Made by a program: the position numbers and the translations under genes
Shown here: piece after piece, positions 45,701 through 53,002 of the stretch
Position numbering within the stretch: the first letter of the stretch is position 1
Layout: the number at the start of each line of letters is the position of its first letter
Assembly (NCBI GenBank): GCA_017744515.1
Contig: JAGIBF010000007.1
Location: 31,538-95,537 of the forward strand
Direction of reading: 5' to 3'
Source: Niastella sp.
Lineage (GTDB): Bacteria > Bacteroidota > Bacteroidia > Chitinophagales > Chitinophagaceae
Length of the DNA stretch: 64,000 bases
The notes under the pieces: generated by a model
Seen by the model: only the letters and a program-made list of their open reading frames with translations
Database searches by the model: none
Told to the model about the DNA's origin: nothing

Positions 45701-45936
45701 TCGAGTTTCGCATTAGCGTTGAAATGCCAGTTGAACTTGGTAACACCATTTTGCGTAAAGCGGCGCACCACGGTCCACTTCTTATCACCGGTCTTTTCAG
45801 AACGGAGTTTCTTTTCTTCGTATTTCTTGGGCTTACCCTTAAGGTCAAAAGAAAGCAATGGCTGCTGAGCGGAGACTTCCGGCAACCAAACGTAACAGAG
45901 AAGAAGTATTAAAATTGTCCGAATCACGACCGTCAT
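42790..45936 (-). CDS. large TPR protein, PorW/SprE-like, 1048 aa
   Basis: Secreted TPR-repeat protein similar in layout to PorW/SprE, a component of the type IX secretion and gliding apparatus. Signal peptide MTVVIRTILILLLCYVWLPEVSA. Early conserved-looking part is FNWHFNANAKLEEIIARAKY, then helical-hairpin repeats (WIDNMYMLMGRAYYYKNILD and others) to about 850, a proline/serine/threonine-rich linker, and a C-terminal globular part (SSFENANAAIDYLEKA). No lipobox was seen, unlike the described lipoproteins. ATG 45936 preferred to an upstream TTG. Family is inference. Confidence 0.6.
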   Translation of the reverse strand: MTVVIRTILILLLCYVWLPEVSAQQPLLSFDLKGKPKKYEEKKLRSEKTGDKKWTVVRRFTQNGVTKFNWHFNANAKLEEIIARAKYGFKDDFTQLLPFYNFSLQQTSTDRELDSVIYKANAGILLHDLRNTWIDNMYMLMGRAYYYKNILDTAYLTFQYINYIFSPREKDGYDIPIGSNAVEGGNAFSISTKEKTDILHRVWSSPPSRNESFIWQIKTFLAQDEMPEAAGLIETLKHDPNFPDRLQTDLKEVQALYFYKQQLYDSAAVYLEQALPNASAGTERARWEYLIAQLWERANNHQQAQEFYDRSIKHTLDPVMEVYGRLNSIRQNKGDEKAIQENIDDLVKMARRDKYTNYRDIIYFAAAQMEMERNNVAGAKALLLKATRYPNPTGDNLNKSRAFLMLGGLSYDEKSYAEAKRFYDSVTVVDSSILSQQVYENRKGALSRIVQQLEIIERQDSLQRIANMPEAAREAFVRKLAKQLRKQQGMKEEDPSGAPDNSNLTQNNNNAPPPDLFGDNAKGDWYFYNSGLKSKGFNEFKNRWGARKNVDNWRRIAAVRQAAAANQSIVADPNTGNPMTGVVGSDGSANDLSYEGLLKNLPLTDRQMAVSNDSIENAQVQLGKAYMEGLEEYTSAITVLEGFLERFGYSSLRPEALSLLYYCYNKMGLTASAQRVAAELKEKYAGTAFERMVSNPKGTPEENAAKVAMTRQYEHVYNLFIEGSWQEAQNQKKIADSLYGTNYWTPQLLYIQSVYFIRQRMDDSARLSLQNIVSMYANTPMAEKAKTLIDVLGRRAQIEEYLTKLQIERPKDDSITTVVDDQPVVVAKPDTAVAVPVVKEEEQARIKETITKSSAVKSDSTQKAQRPGISTDKLKRDPLVVNTTPIPQQPVDTAQRQPVAPVKKDSAVVRAREVIVAPGKPAFLYDPNATHMVALVLNKVDPVYITEARNAFNRYNKEKYYNKTFQMGNVAISDTLRVMTISSFENANAAIDYLEKARKAAPGELIPWLPAAKYTFVIVTDANLGILLNTKDVDTYKLFLQQMFPGKF

Positions 45937-46067
45937 TGCTGCGCAAACTAACCCCAATAACTCATTTTCAGGAAAAATATTTTAACGTCAACCCTTTATT
46001 TTTTTGTTTCCACACCACTGGCCTTTTCGGGGTATCTTGCTACCTTTAAAGAGCTGAAATCCGATGT

Positions 46068-46463
46068 ATGGCCAAATTCGATGCCAATTCCACGTTAAAA
46101 CGCTTACAAAACCGCTACCGCCTGGTAGTGATGAACGACGACACCTATGAAGAAGTAGTTACGTTTAAACTATCAAGACTCAGTGTCTACATACTTCTTT
46201 GCACAATATTTGTATTGGTTACGGGCCTCACGGTTGCCCTTATCGTATTTACACCCCTGCGGATGTACATACCAGGATACGGAGATGTGAATGCTACCCG
46301 GGAGCTGCGGGAACTGAAGATCAGGACCGATTCCCTGGAGCAGGTGATGTACCAGCGCAGCCAATACCTCGATAATGTGAAGAACGTACTACAGGGCAAC
46401 CTGAACGTGAAGCTGGACACCACCGCGCTGGATATACCCAAGCCGGAGGCCATTGACGAGTAA
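46068..46463 (+). CDS. membrane-anchor protein resembling the N-terminus of M23 peptidases, 131 aa
   Basis: Residues 10-37 (RLQNRYRLVVMNDDTYEEVV), one TM helix (about 38-62) and FTPLRMYIPGYG match, from memory, the N-terminal anchor of Bacteroidota M23-type metallopeptidases that sit next to bactofilin genes. The peptidase domain (HxxxD and HxH) is absent: the protein ends at PKPEAIDE. It is a stand-alone anchor, perhaps degenerate. Bactofilin follows 116 bp downstream. Confidence 0.6.
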   Translation: MAKFDANSTLKRLQNRYRLVVMNDDTYEEVVTFKLSRLSVYILLCTIFVLVTGLTVALIVFTPLRMYIPGYGDVNATRELRELKIRTDSLEQVMYQRSQYLDNVKNVLQGNLNVKLDTTALDIPKPEAIDE

Positions 46464-46579
46464 GACCACGAAGCATTAATCCACAGAGGCAACAAGAAAG
46501 GCAATACTGCCGTTAATCCAATTGTAAGTACCGTGCTGAATTACCGTATTATATCCTAACTTATTTAAAACCAGTTCAT

Positions 46580-47026
46580 ATGTTCAACCAAAAGTCCAAA
46601 TCTGAAACCTTCCAGGAAACTCCCACACCTGGCGGTGCCAGCATCATCGCTTCCGGCACTACACTCAAAGGCGACATCAGCAGCAGCGGCGACATTCGCA
46701 TCGACGGCATCCTGCAAGGCAATATCCATTGCACAGCCAAGGTAGTCATAGGCTCCAATGGCGTGGTAAATGGAGACATTGCAGGCCAGCAGGCCGACAT
46801 CATGGGCAAGGTCACCGGAACCATCAAAGTAAAAGAGCTGTTACAGCTCAAAGGTGGCAGCCAGGTAAATGGTAACATCCATGCAGGCAAGCTTCAAATC
46901 GAACCAAGTGCCAACTTCAACGGACAGTGCCACATGACAGAAGGCAGCACCCCTGTGCAGGCAGCCGCTTCATCCAATGGCCAGGCCGACAAACGCACAG
47001 AGAAAGCCGTTCTCGCCGGCGCTTAA
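46580..47026 (+). CDS. bactofilin, 148 aa
   Basis: Cytoskeletal beta-helix protein that forms filaments and localises envelope enzymes. The core (about 25-125) has repeated glycine/valine strands: GTTLKGDISSSGDIRIDG, KVVIGSNGVVNGDIAG and GSQVNGNIHAGKLQIEPS. N- and C-terminal tails are disordered, which is usual. Adjacent to an M23-type anchor gene, a pairing known for bactofilins. Confidence 0.92.
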   Translation: MFNQKSKSETFQETPTPGGASIIASGTTLKGDISSSGDIRIDGILQGNIHCTAKVVIGSNGVVNGDIAGQQADIMGKVTGTIKVKELLQLKGGSQVNGNIHAGKLQIEPSANFNGQCHMTEGSTPVQAAASSNGQADKRTEKAVLAGA

Positions 47027-47142
47027 CAGCCCAGGCATTACAATTTTTCACCTCCCGTAATTGTCAAATAATTAGCGGACAGGGCATCTATTGCCATCTG
47101 CCGCAGACCTGTGGCCCCAACCCAGACTGTCTTCGTGTCGCC

Positions 47143-47166
47143 CCGGTTCGTGTCCCCACGAACCGG
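47143..47166. repeat. hairpin, 10-bp stem
   Basis: CCGGTTCGTG pairs with CACGAACCGG around a 4-base loop TCCC. No U-tract, so a terminator role for the bactofilin gene is uncertain. Confidence 0.4.
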
Positions 47167-47225
47167 ACAGAACGCTCCTGTATTTCTTCTGAATGCTGTC
47201 TCCTGAATTCTGTATTCTTCTTCCG

Positions 47226-47233
47226 TACCTTTG
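47226..47233 (+). promoter_or_regulatory. -7 box for the four-TM protein gene
   Basis: TACCTTTG matches TAnnTTTG perfectly and lies four bases before ATG 47238, indicating a leaderless or near-leaderless mRNA. Confidence 0.5.
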
Positions 47234-47237
47234 CGCC

Positions 47238-47645
47238 ATGGAAAATAAAACGGCTGTCAAAGCATTTCTGCCCATTACTATTATCTTTCTGGTTACCAAT
47301 GCATTCTTCATTATCGGTCGCTCCCTGCTGGAAAAATGGGACGTGGACTCCAATGTGCTGATTGTTGGCAACCTCCTCCTGATCCTGCTCACCGTTTTTT
47401 CCTTTTACCAGCATGCCCGGGCATTGAAAAATAAGAACCTGCATGCATTCTTACGGATGATCAAAAGCAGCATGCTCATCAAAATGGGTATCTGTGCAGT
47501 TGTAGCATTTATATATATTACCACCGTTGGCAGCAAAGGCATAAACACCGGAGCCGTGCTCGGATTTATGCTCCTTTACTTTGTATATTCCATTACAGAA
47601 GCCGCCATCGTAATGAAACTGAGCAAGCAAAACAAGAATGCCTAA
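47238..47645 (+). CDS. four-TM membrane protein, 135 aa
   Basis: About four hydrophobic segments: LPITIIFLVTNAFFIIG (about 12-28), VLIVGNLLLILLTVFSFY, MLIKMGICAVVAFIYITT and GFMLLYFVYSITEAAIV. Proteins of this shape occur next to bactofilin and ATP synthase genes in related genomes, where they are treated as AtpI-neighbour proteins; no ATP synthase gene is present here. The ATG follows a -7 box. Its stop overlaps the next gene by 8 bases. Confidence 0.6.
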   Translation: MENKTAVKAFLPITIIFLVTNAFFIIGRSLLEKWDVDSNVLIVGNLLLILLTVFSFYQHARALKNKNLHAFLRMIKSSMLIKMGICAVVAFIYITTVGSKGINTGAVLGFMLLYFVYSITEAAIVMKLSKQNKNA

Positions 47646-48258
47646 ACAGGAAGCCCCGTTGGATTACCTGCGCCGGTTTATACCCGAATCGGCAGTGATG
47701 AAAGTACTGGAATACCTGAACCAGTACAAAGTACACCTAACCATTACACGGGAACGTAAAACAGTCCTGGGCGATTACCGCCACGCCACCCAATACCAGG
47801 CCCACCGCATCAGCGTCAACGGCACCCTCAACCCCTATGCCTTCCTCATTACCCTTGTACATGAGTTAGCCCACCTGGTCACCTTTACCCAATACGGCAA
47901 CCGCGTACAGTCCCACGGCAAAGAGTGGAAAACACTCTATGCAGTATTGCTGTCCGAGTTCCTGAAAGAGAAGATTTTCCCGGCCGATATCCAGCAGGCA
48001 ATCCTGAAGTCCTTACACGACCTGCCCGCCAGCAGCTGTGCCGATGAAGGGCTGATGCGCGTATTACGCAAATACGATCGGAACAATGAAGGGATGGTAT
48101 TGGTAGAAGACCTGCCCGAAGGACAACTATTTGACATAGGAGAGGGACGTATCTTCAAAAAAGGCAAAAAGCTCCGCAAGCGCTACCAGTGCCTCGAGAT
48201 CAAAACCGGTAAAATGTATCTCTTCAGCCCTATCTACGAAGTAAAAATTAGCGCCTGA
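47638..48258 (+). CDS. SprT-like zinc metalloprotease domain protein, 206 aa
   Basis: The HELAH motif (His75, Glu76, His79 in ITLVHELAHLV) is the zinc-binding active site of SprT-like proteins, relatives of Spartan. ISVNGTLNPYAFLITLVHE and the SHGKEWKTLY segment support the fold. Substrates are unknown in bacteria; the eukaryotic relative degrades DNA-crosslinked proteins. It overlaps the preceding gene by 8 bases. Confidence 0.85.
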   Translation: MPKQEAPLDYLRRFIPESAVMKVLEYLNQYKVHLTITRERKTVLGDYRHATQYQAHRISVNGTLNPYAFLITLVHELAHLVTFTQYGNRVQSHGKEWKTLYAVLLSEFLKEKIFPADIQQAILKSLHDLPASSCADEGLMRVLRKYDRNNEGMVLVEDLPEGQLFDIGEGRIFKKGKKLRKRYQCLEIKTGKMYLFSPIYEVKISA

Positions 48259-48290
48259 TCTGTATTCGCTCGCTGCTCGTAGCTCGCCGC

Positions 48291-48776
48291 TCAGAGCTTC
48301 TTAAGCATCCATATATCACATCCAAAATGCCCGGTATTCCCCATAGGGCCATCAAGATAACCGAAGCCAAACTTTTCGTACACACTGACAGCCTTACGCA
48401 GCTCAGGCATGGTTTCAAGATAAACCTGCTGATAACCCGTAGCACGTGCAAAATCCAGTGATTTTTCAATCAGTAATTTACCAAGCCCCAGTCCACGGGC
48501 TTCAGGAAGGAGGTACATCTTTACCAGTTCGCAGGTGCCGGTTGGCAAACCATCGGAGGGGAAAATACCAGCGCCACCCAGGAGCTTACCATTGAGCTCG
48601 GCTACAAAATAAGTACTGCCGGGAGTCTGGAACAGGTCGTACAAAGCATCAGTGCTGCTGTCGTAATAAACGGTGCCGGGATGATTGGCGCCAAATTCGG
48701 CAAGAGTATGACGGATAATAATAGCCAGGGCCGGGTTGTCGGCCGGTTCAATGGACCTGATATGAACGGATTGCAT
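48291..48776 (-). CDS. GNAT N-acetyltransferase, 161 aa
   Basis: Starts MQSVHIRSIEPADNPALAII; the acetyl-CoA motif LPEARGLGLGKLLIEKSLD (about 99-117) and YLETMPELRKAVSVYEKFGF are clear. GNAT of the general type; substrate unknown. Its last codons overlap low-complexity CTCG/AGCTC repeat words (48267-48299), and similar words occur upstream of the gene (48881-48912). Confidence 0.88.
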   Translation of the reverse strand: MQSVHIRSIEPADNPALAIIIRHTLAEFGANHPGTVYYDSSTDALYDLFQTPGSTYFVAELNGKLLGGAGIFPSDGLPTGTCELVKMYLLPEARGLGLGKLLIEKSLDFARATGYQQVYLETMPELRKAVSVYEKFGFGYLDGPMGNTGHFGCDIWMLKKL

Positions 48777-48910
48777 GCCCGCGAAGATAAAGAATGTCAG
48801 AGTTTATCCCGTTTTGCGGGACTGAGCTTGTCGAAGCCTTTCCTTCCTGCACCAGGAAGTGTCTGGGGACAAGGCTGTTAGGCTCGCCGTTCGAAGCTCA
48901 TAGCTCGTGG

Positions 48911-48994
48911 CTAACCAATGAGCGCCATAATACCATACATCAGTACATAGCTGATAAAAAGAACACCAAAAAAGATCTTGACAGGGTTTTTCAT
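48911..48994 (-). CDS. micro-protein with one TM helix, 27 aa
   Basis: On the minus strand ATG 48994 opens a 27-codon frame: MKNPVKIFFGVLFISYVL and on, hydrophobic throughout with a basic start. It lies in the gap between the GNAT gene and the AraC gene. Its length and hydrophobicity suggest a small membrane protein; no homolog is claimed. Confidence 0.35.
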   Translation of the reverse strand: MKNPVKIFFGVLFISYVLMYGIMALIG

Positions 48995-49106
48995 GTTGTG
49001 TCGAACGTTTTAAGTTAAGCAATGAAACATAGCGTATCGATCCTAACGAAAAACGATGCCAGTTTATTTTTGCCCCATTTTGATTTTTGCAAGGCTTTAA
49101 ACATTT

Positions 49107-49140
49107 CGGTTTTGGGGCAGTTGCACCACCAAAACCCCGC
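49107..49140. other. intergenic gap 48995-49360 with one hairpin
   Basis: The 366-bp region upstream of the AraC gene shows only a short inverted repeat (GGTTTTGG paired with CCAAAACC near 49108-49135). Small frames here on both strands have no recognisable composition, and I see no gene. Confidence 0.3.
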
Positions 49141-49360
49141 AGCACCGATCGGACATAATATTGTGCAATTTCGACAACTCCCTTTTTGTATGTTGCGCAC
49201 CGGAACAAAATGATGGCACAGGCACAAATTCATACCCTTATATAGTACCGTACGACAGCTATTGAAGCGATCCTATGTAACAGGCATTCAATATAGAACG
49301 CCTGGCACATTATCGATTGAACCATAACCATTAAACCAGCTTATAAACAATTGCTATTGC

Positions 49361-49705
49361 ATGAAGGGTTTTGTACTAACAGAAGCAGACATCGAACGCG
49401 TTAAGGAAGTGGCATGGATAATGCAACAATCTTTAAAATCGCATTACACCATAGCACAGTGGGCAGACAAAGTAAAGCTACCCGAAAAACGACTCAAAAG
49501 AGCCTTTAAAGAAGTACATGGCGCAGGCCTGTACACCTACCTGCGCAACCTCCGCATGGAAAAAGCCAAAGAGATGCTCCGGGAAGATAAGCCCATCAAA
49601 GTGATCATATTATACGTAGGGTATAAGAACGAAGGCAACTTCAGCAAAGCCTTCCGTAAAGTAACCGGACAAACACCCAGATCATGGAAAGCTGAGGCCA
49701 ATTAA
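49361..49705 (+). CDS. AraC-type HTH regulator without sensor domain, 114 aa
   Basis: Two helix-turn-helix motifs: TIAQWADKVKLPEKRLKRAFKEV (about 31-53) and KVIILYVGYKNEGNFSKAFRKVTGQTP (about 79-105) form the AraC DNA-binding domain. A ligand-binding domain is missing, so it is a stand-alone regulator, as in SoxS/MarA. Target unknown; the DUF4468 gene follows by 58 bp and could be one. Confidence 0.88.
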   Translation: MKGFVLTEADIERVKEVAWIMQQSLKSHYTIAQWADKVKLPEKRLKRAFKEVHGAGLYTYLRNLRMEKAKEMLREDKPIKVIILYVGYKNEGNFSKAFRKVTGQTPRSWKAEAN

Positions 49706-49763
49706 CTTATCGGGATCGGAATTCAAACTTGCATAGATCAATAAATTTTCTAACTTGTATGAT

Positions 49764-50246
49764 ATGCGCTACTGCTATATCATACTACTTTTGATCTGTA
49801 CCCGGGCCACTGCCCAGTTGCCGCGCAATGACATCGATCAATACGAATACACCGGGGAAATACACCTCAATATGCCCGACTCCCTGCTGATGCAGCGGGC
49901 CAAAAGCTTCTTCCGCCAGCCATTTATTGTACACTGGGATTCAGTAGCATTTGTAGACGGTACCCACACCGGCAAAGGATACATTTCAGTACGCATTAAC
50001 CACCGGCTCTCCGGCTTCAATATACCAGTAGACCTGAAACTGGAAATAGATGTAAAAGCAAACGGATACCGGTATTCCATCCGGCACCTCGAAGCCAATA
50101 AAAAGAACACGAAATACGTTTTTCCATTGGAGCAAAAACCCCAGAATGTGGAAACTGCCATCTACGAAAAACTGCAGGAAAAGAGCCACCGCTACATCGG
50201 CTCCGTCATCAGCATGCTCAAACGCTTCATGCAGGGCGATTTCTAA
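49764..50246 (+). CDS. secreted DUF4468-like protein, 160 aa
   Basis: Signal peptide MRYCYIILLLICTRATAQ. The body (about 25-150) with YEYTGEIHLNMPDSLLMQRAK, GKGYISVRINHRL and YRYSIRHLEANKK fits the DUF4468 (TBP-like fold) family seen in Bacteroidota. Function unknown. An alternative start is three codons upstream (49755). Confidence 0.75.
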   Translation: MRYCYIILLLICTRATAQLPRNDIDQYEYTGEIHLNMPDSLLMQRAKSFFRQPFIVHWDSVAFVDGTHTGKGYISVRINHRLSGFNIPVDLKLEIDVKANGYRYSIRHLEANKKNTKYVFPLEQKPQNVETAIYEKLQEKSHRYIGSVISMLKRFMQGDF

Positions 50247-50258
50247 AAAACAGTAAAA

Positions 50259-50304
50259 ACTATAGAGCTACTATAGAGGAATTATAGAGGTACTATAGAG
50301 GGTT
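50259..50304. repeat. degenerate 11-bp tandem array, four units
   Basis: The heptamer TATAGAG starts at 50261, 50272, 50283 and 50294, exactly 11 bp apart, each unit ACTATAGAGNN with one change. Weaker related words (TAGATA, TATAG) follow to about 50340. Confidence 0.75.
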
Positions 50305-50411
50305 TAATCCATAGATACTCCGTAGATACCATATAGCCAATAGTAGGGTACTGTATACACCAGGTATCCCTGCTCCGCATTCCAATTAATTCCTCCCAAT
50401 CCAACCAATCC

Positions 50412-50429
50412 AATAAATCATGGTTCAGA
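50412..50429. repeat. copy of the GxxExxY-cassette end word
   Basis: AATAAATCATGGTTCAGA here is identical to 18497-18514, the right end of the cassette before hisG, but no gene is attached to this copy. Confidence 0.8.
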
Positions 50430-50439
50430 CAATAAAAAA

Positions 50440-50460
50440 GGTCGCTGGAAACCAGCGACC
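50440..50460 (-). terminator. terminator of sucC
   Basis: GGTCGCTGG/CCAGCGACC stem with loop AAA; on the minus strand it is followed by TTTTTTATT (50431-50439). Confidence 0.85.
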
Positions 50461-50491
50461 AATAATCTATAATAAATAATCAATAATCAAA

Positions 50492-51703
50492 CTACGCTAC
50501 CGCCTTACCTACCAGTGCAGCAGCTTCACTCAGCAGAATAGCACTTTGCACTTTCAAACCACTCTCTTCGATGAGCTTCTTGGCCTCTTCAGCATTGGTA
50601 CCTTGCAGGCGCACAATGATAGGCACTTCGATATTACCGATAGACTTGTAAGCATCGATAACACCCTGTGCCACACGGTCGCAACGAACGATACCACCGA
50701 AGATGTTGATGAGGATAGCCTTTACCTTAGGATCCTTCAGGATAATGCGGAAACCAGCTTCTACAGTCGTAGCATTGGCAGTACCACCTACGTCCAGGAA
50801 GTTGGCAGGCTCACCGCCACTCAGCTTGATCATGTCCATAGTGGCCATGGCCAGTCCGGCGCCGTTTACCATACAACCCACGTTACCATCCAGCTTTACG
50901 AAGTTGAGGTTGAACTTGCCAGCCTCTACCTCAGTAGGGTCTTCCTCGCTGATATCGCGCATAGCTTCGAGGTCAGGGTGACGCATCAGAGAGTTGTCGT
51001 CGAGGTTCATTTTGCAATCCACTGCGATGATCTTCTCATCAGATGTTTTAAACAGCGGGTTGATCTCCAGCATGCTGCAATCCAGCCCTACGTACGCATT
51101 ATATAAATTAGTAACAAACTTTACGCAGTTTTTGAAGGCCTCGCCCTTCAGACCAAGGTTGAAAGCGATCTTACGCGCCTGGAAACCTTGCAAGCCACCA
51201 CCGGGGTGAACCCACTCTTTGAAGATCTTATCAGGAGTATTGTGTGCTACCTCTTCGATGTCCATACCACCCTCAGTACTGTACATGATCACGTTCTGAC
51301 CACGGCCACGATCGAGGAGGATTGACAGGTAGAATTCTTTAACTTCATTGGGACCGGGATAGTAAACATCCTGAGCCACCAGCACTTTATTCACCACCTT
51401 ACCGGCAGGACCAGTTTGGATAGTTACCAGCGTTCCGCCAAGAATATTGGAAGCGATCTGCTTGATGTCTTCGGCACTCTTACCCACGGCAACACCGCGC
51501 TGTTCCTTACCCTGGATCTTACCCTTACCGCGCCCACCGGCGTGGATCTGGGCCTTCACCACAGCGAAACTATTACCAAACTGTACTTTGAGGTTCTTGT
51601 ACGCCTCTTCAGCGGCATCAGCCCTGTCTACGGGGATACCTTCCTGAACCGGCACATTGTATTTCTTCAGTAGCTCTTTTGCCTGATATTCGTGGAGATT
51701 CAT
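50492..51703 (-). CDS. sucC: succinyl-CoA ligase, beta subunit, 403 aa
   Basis: ATP- or GTP-dependent TCA-cycle enzyme subunit (succinyl-CoA to succinate). Starts MNLHEYQAKELLKKYNVPVQ; ATP-grasp phrases HAGGRGKGKIQG, VEINPL-type SMLEINPLFK and NGAGLAMATMDMIKLSGGEP, and INIFGGIVRCD are visible. A longer frame reaches 52177, but its extra 158 residues have no family match and this start is the usual one. SucD is not adjacent. Confidence 0.95.
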   Translation of the reverse strand: MNLHEYQAKELLKKYNVPVQEGIPVDRADAAEEAYKNLKVQFGNSFAVVKAQIHAGGRGKGKIQGKEQRGVAVGKSAEDIKQIASNILGGTLVTIQTGPAGKVVNKVLVAQDVYYPGPNEVKEFYLSILLDRGRGQNVIMYSTEGGMDIEEVAHNTPDKIFKEWVHPGGGLQGFQARKIAFNLGLKGEAFKNCVKFVTNLYNAYVGLDCSMLEINPLFKTSDEKIIAVDCKMNLDDNSLMRHPDLEAMRDISEEDPTEVEAGKFNLNFVKLDGNVGCMVNGAGLAMATMDMIKLSGGEPANFLDVGGTANATTVEAGFRIILKDPKVKAILINIFGGIVRCDRVAQGVIDAYKSIGNIEVPIIVRLQGTNAEEAKKLIEESGLKVQSAILLSEAAALVGKAVA

Positions 51704-51871
51704 GCAGGAATAATTTTGGGCGAAATTAAGGAGTAAAGGCCATAATACAAGGGTGTGGAAATTAGAATACATTAATAAACAATAGGAAGGGCAGCAATTG
51801 AAACACAGGAAATTAGCAATATGAGTGTTAAAATGCATGTGAGCATCTTGTACAGCCATGGTGAGAAAGAT

Positions 51872-51981
51872 TACTGGAATGGTATCCAAATACTGGTGGA
51901 ATGGTAGGGGAATCCACAGAGGGTTCTCTGGGTATTGTCTAAGTATCCTCTGGGAATACGCTAAAGATACACATACACCGG
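51872..51981. repeat. degenerate 11-bp periodic array, about ten units
   Basis: Reading in steps of 11 gives TACTGGAATGG, TATCCAAATAC, TGGTGGAATGG, TAGGGGAATCC, ACAGAGGGTTC, TCTGGGTATTG, TCTAAGTATCC, TCTGGGAATAC, GCTAAAGATAC and so on. Similar spacing continues faintly to about 52045. The 415-bp gap 51704-52118 has no other feature I can support. Confidence 0.65.
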
Positions 51982-52118
51982 GGGGGTTAGAGTATTCACT
52001 GACCATTCTCAGGCTATTCCAGGCAATACCCTGAGCATCCCCCACGCATGCAACCACAATAAGAGTAAGTCCCCGGAAGGAGTGGCAGCTATTCCCTGTA
52101 TGCTGTATCTTCAGGGTA

Positions 52119-52922
52119 ATGTTCCGCTTACTATTGATAACCATATTATTCGCTTCCTGCCGCAGCAAACAGTACATTACTATTCCGGCCCGCCCGGCGG
52201 ATGGTCTTACCGGAACGGCCTTTTACAAAAAAATAATATCCCTCACCAGGGAAGAACGGGAAACAATTACCGTCAAAGAAGTCCTGTCCGGCAATATCCC
52301 GCCCTTTCTCAAATACTTTGTACGTATCCAGACAGAAGTGGCCGATTCCCTGGGCCAGTCCCACAAAGCCGTATACTACGTAGCCCCCGATTACCTGTCG
52401 GTAGGCAGCAATGCCGATTTTGCCCGCATACCCTTAACGCCGATGGCAGCCCAGAAAATTGCAGATGGGCTCAACTGCTTCCTGCCCACCCGCAAAATGG
52501 TCAACGACATATACCGGCAGTCTGTTGTAAAGCTGGAGCCCATACCCTTATTCCAGTACCGCGACAGCGCCCTCATTTTCTGGCATCAACACCTCATGAT
52601 AGAAGGACAACGCCAGAAACGGGCCGGACTGATCGCAGGCATCAAAAAAGATGTAGTGATCTCCGGTAAAGTATCCCGCGACCCCAGGCCCCACCGTGTA
52701 GCCATCTATGGCTGGCATAAACCGGACGGACAGCCTATACAACCCCTCTATACCGGACACGTCGATTGGTATGTAGATTACAGCCACGGCATCCGGCTGG
52801 TATACCGCAAGATCAAAGTCGATGGCCGCTGGATGGATTACGAAGCAGTCCTGAAAAACCCCCTCCTTAAAGGGCTTCTTTGCGATGAGGAGTATTGCGA
52901 CTTTTACCAATACGAGTATTAG
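52119..52922 (+). CDS. lipoprotein of unknown function, 267 aa
   Basis: Starts MFRLLLITILFASC, with a lipobox (L-F-A-S-C) at residues 10-14, so a lipoprotein anchored in the envelope. The body has a conserved-looking C-terminal part, YGWHKPDGQPIQPLYTGHVD then YVDYSHGIRLVYRKIKVDG, and many aromatic residues. I recognise it as a Bacteroidota hypothetical but no function. It stands alone upstream of the phosphorylase gene. Confidence 0.65.
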   Translation: MFRLLLITILFASCRSKQYITIPARPADGLTGTAFYKKIISLTREERETITVKEVLSGNIPPFLKYFVRIQTEVADSLGQSHKAVYYVAPDYLSVGSNADFARIPLTPMAAQKIADGLNCFLPTRKMVNDIYRQSVVKLEPIPLFQYRDSALIFWHQHLMIEGQRQKRAGLIAGIKKDVVISGKVSRDPRPHRVAIYGWHKPDGQPIQPLYTGHVDWYVDYSHGIRLVYRKIKVDGRWMDYEAVLKNPLLKGLLCDEEYCDFYQYEY

Positions 52923-52948
52923 GAAGCCTGTGCGCGAAGCCATTCTGC

Positions 52949-52977
52949 ATACTGTATTCTGAATTCTGTATTCTTGC
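52949..52977. repeat. ATTCTG-word intergenic repeat, 29 bp
   Basis: Identical over 29 bases to 42756-42784; here directly upstream of the phosphorylase promoter. Confidence 0.8.
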
Positions 52978-52986
52978 TTTTCCTCC

Positions 52987-52994
52987 TATCTTCG
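52987..52994 (+). promoter_or_regulatory. -7-like box of the phosphorylase gene
   Basis: TATCTTCG is one base from TAnnTTTG and lies eight bases before ATG 53003. Confidence 0.35.
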
Positions 52995-53002
52995 CGCACA
53001 TT

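Noticed and set aside
44833..45912. 359-codon plus-strand frame opposite the TPR gene
   Set aside because: Antisense shadow of the PorW/SprE-like gene, with low-complexity composition.
50259..52045. CRISPR-like array around sucC
   Set aside because: Units are 11 bp, contiguous and diverged, with no spacers and no cas genes.
51704..52177. 158-residue N-terminal extension of sucC
   Set aside because: The frame is open but the added sequence has no SucC-like content and crosses the 11-bp array; the usual start MNLHEYQ lies at 51703.
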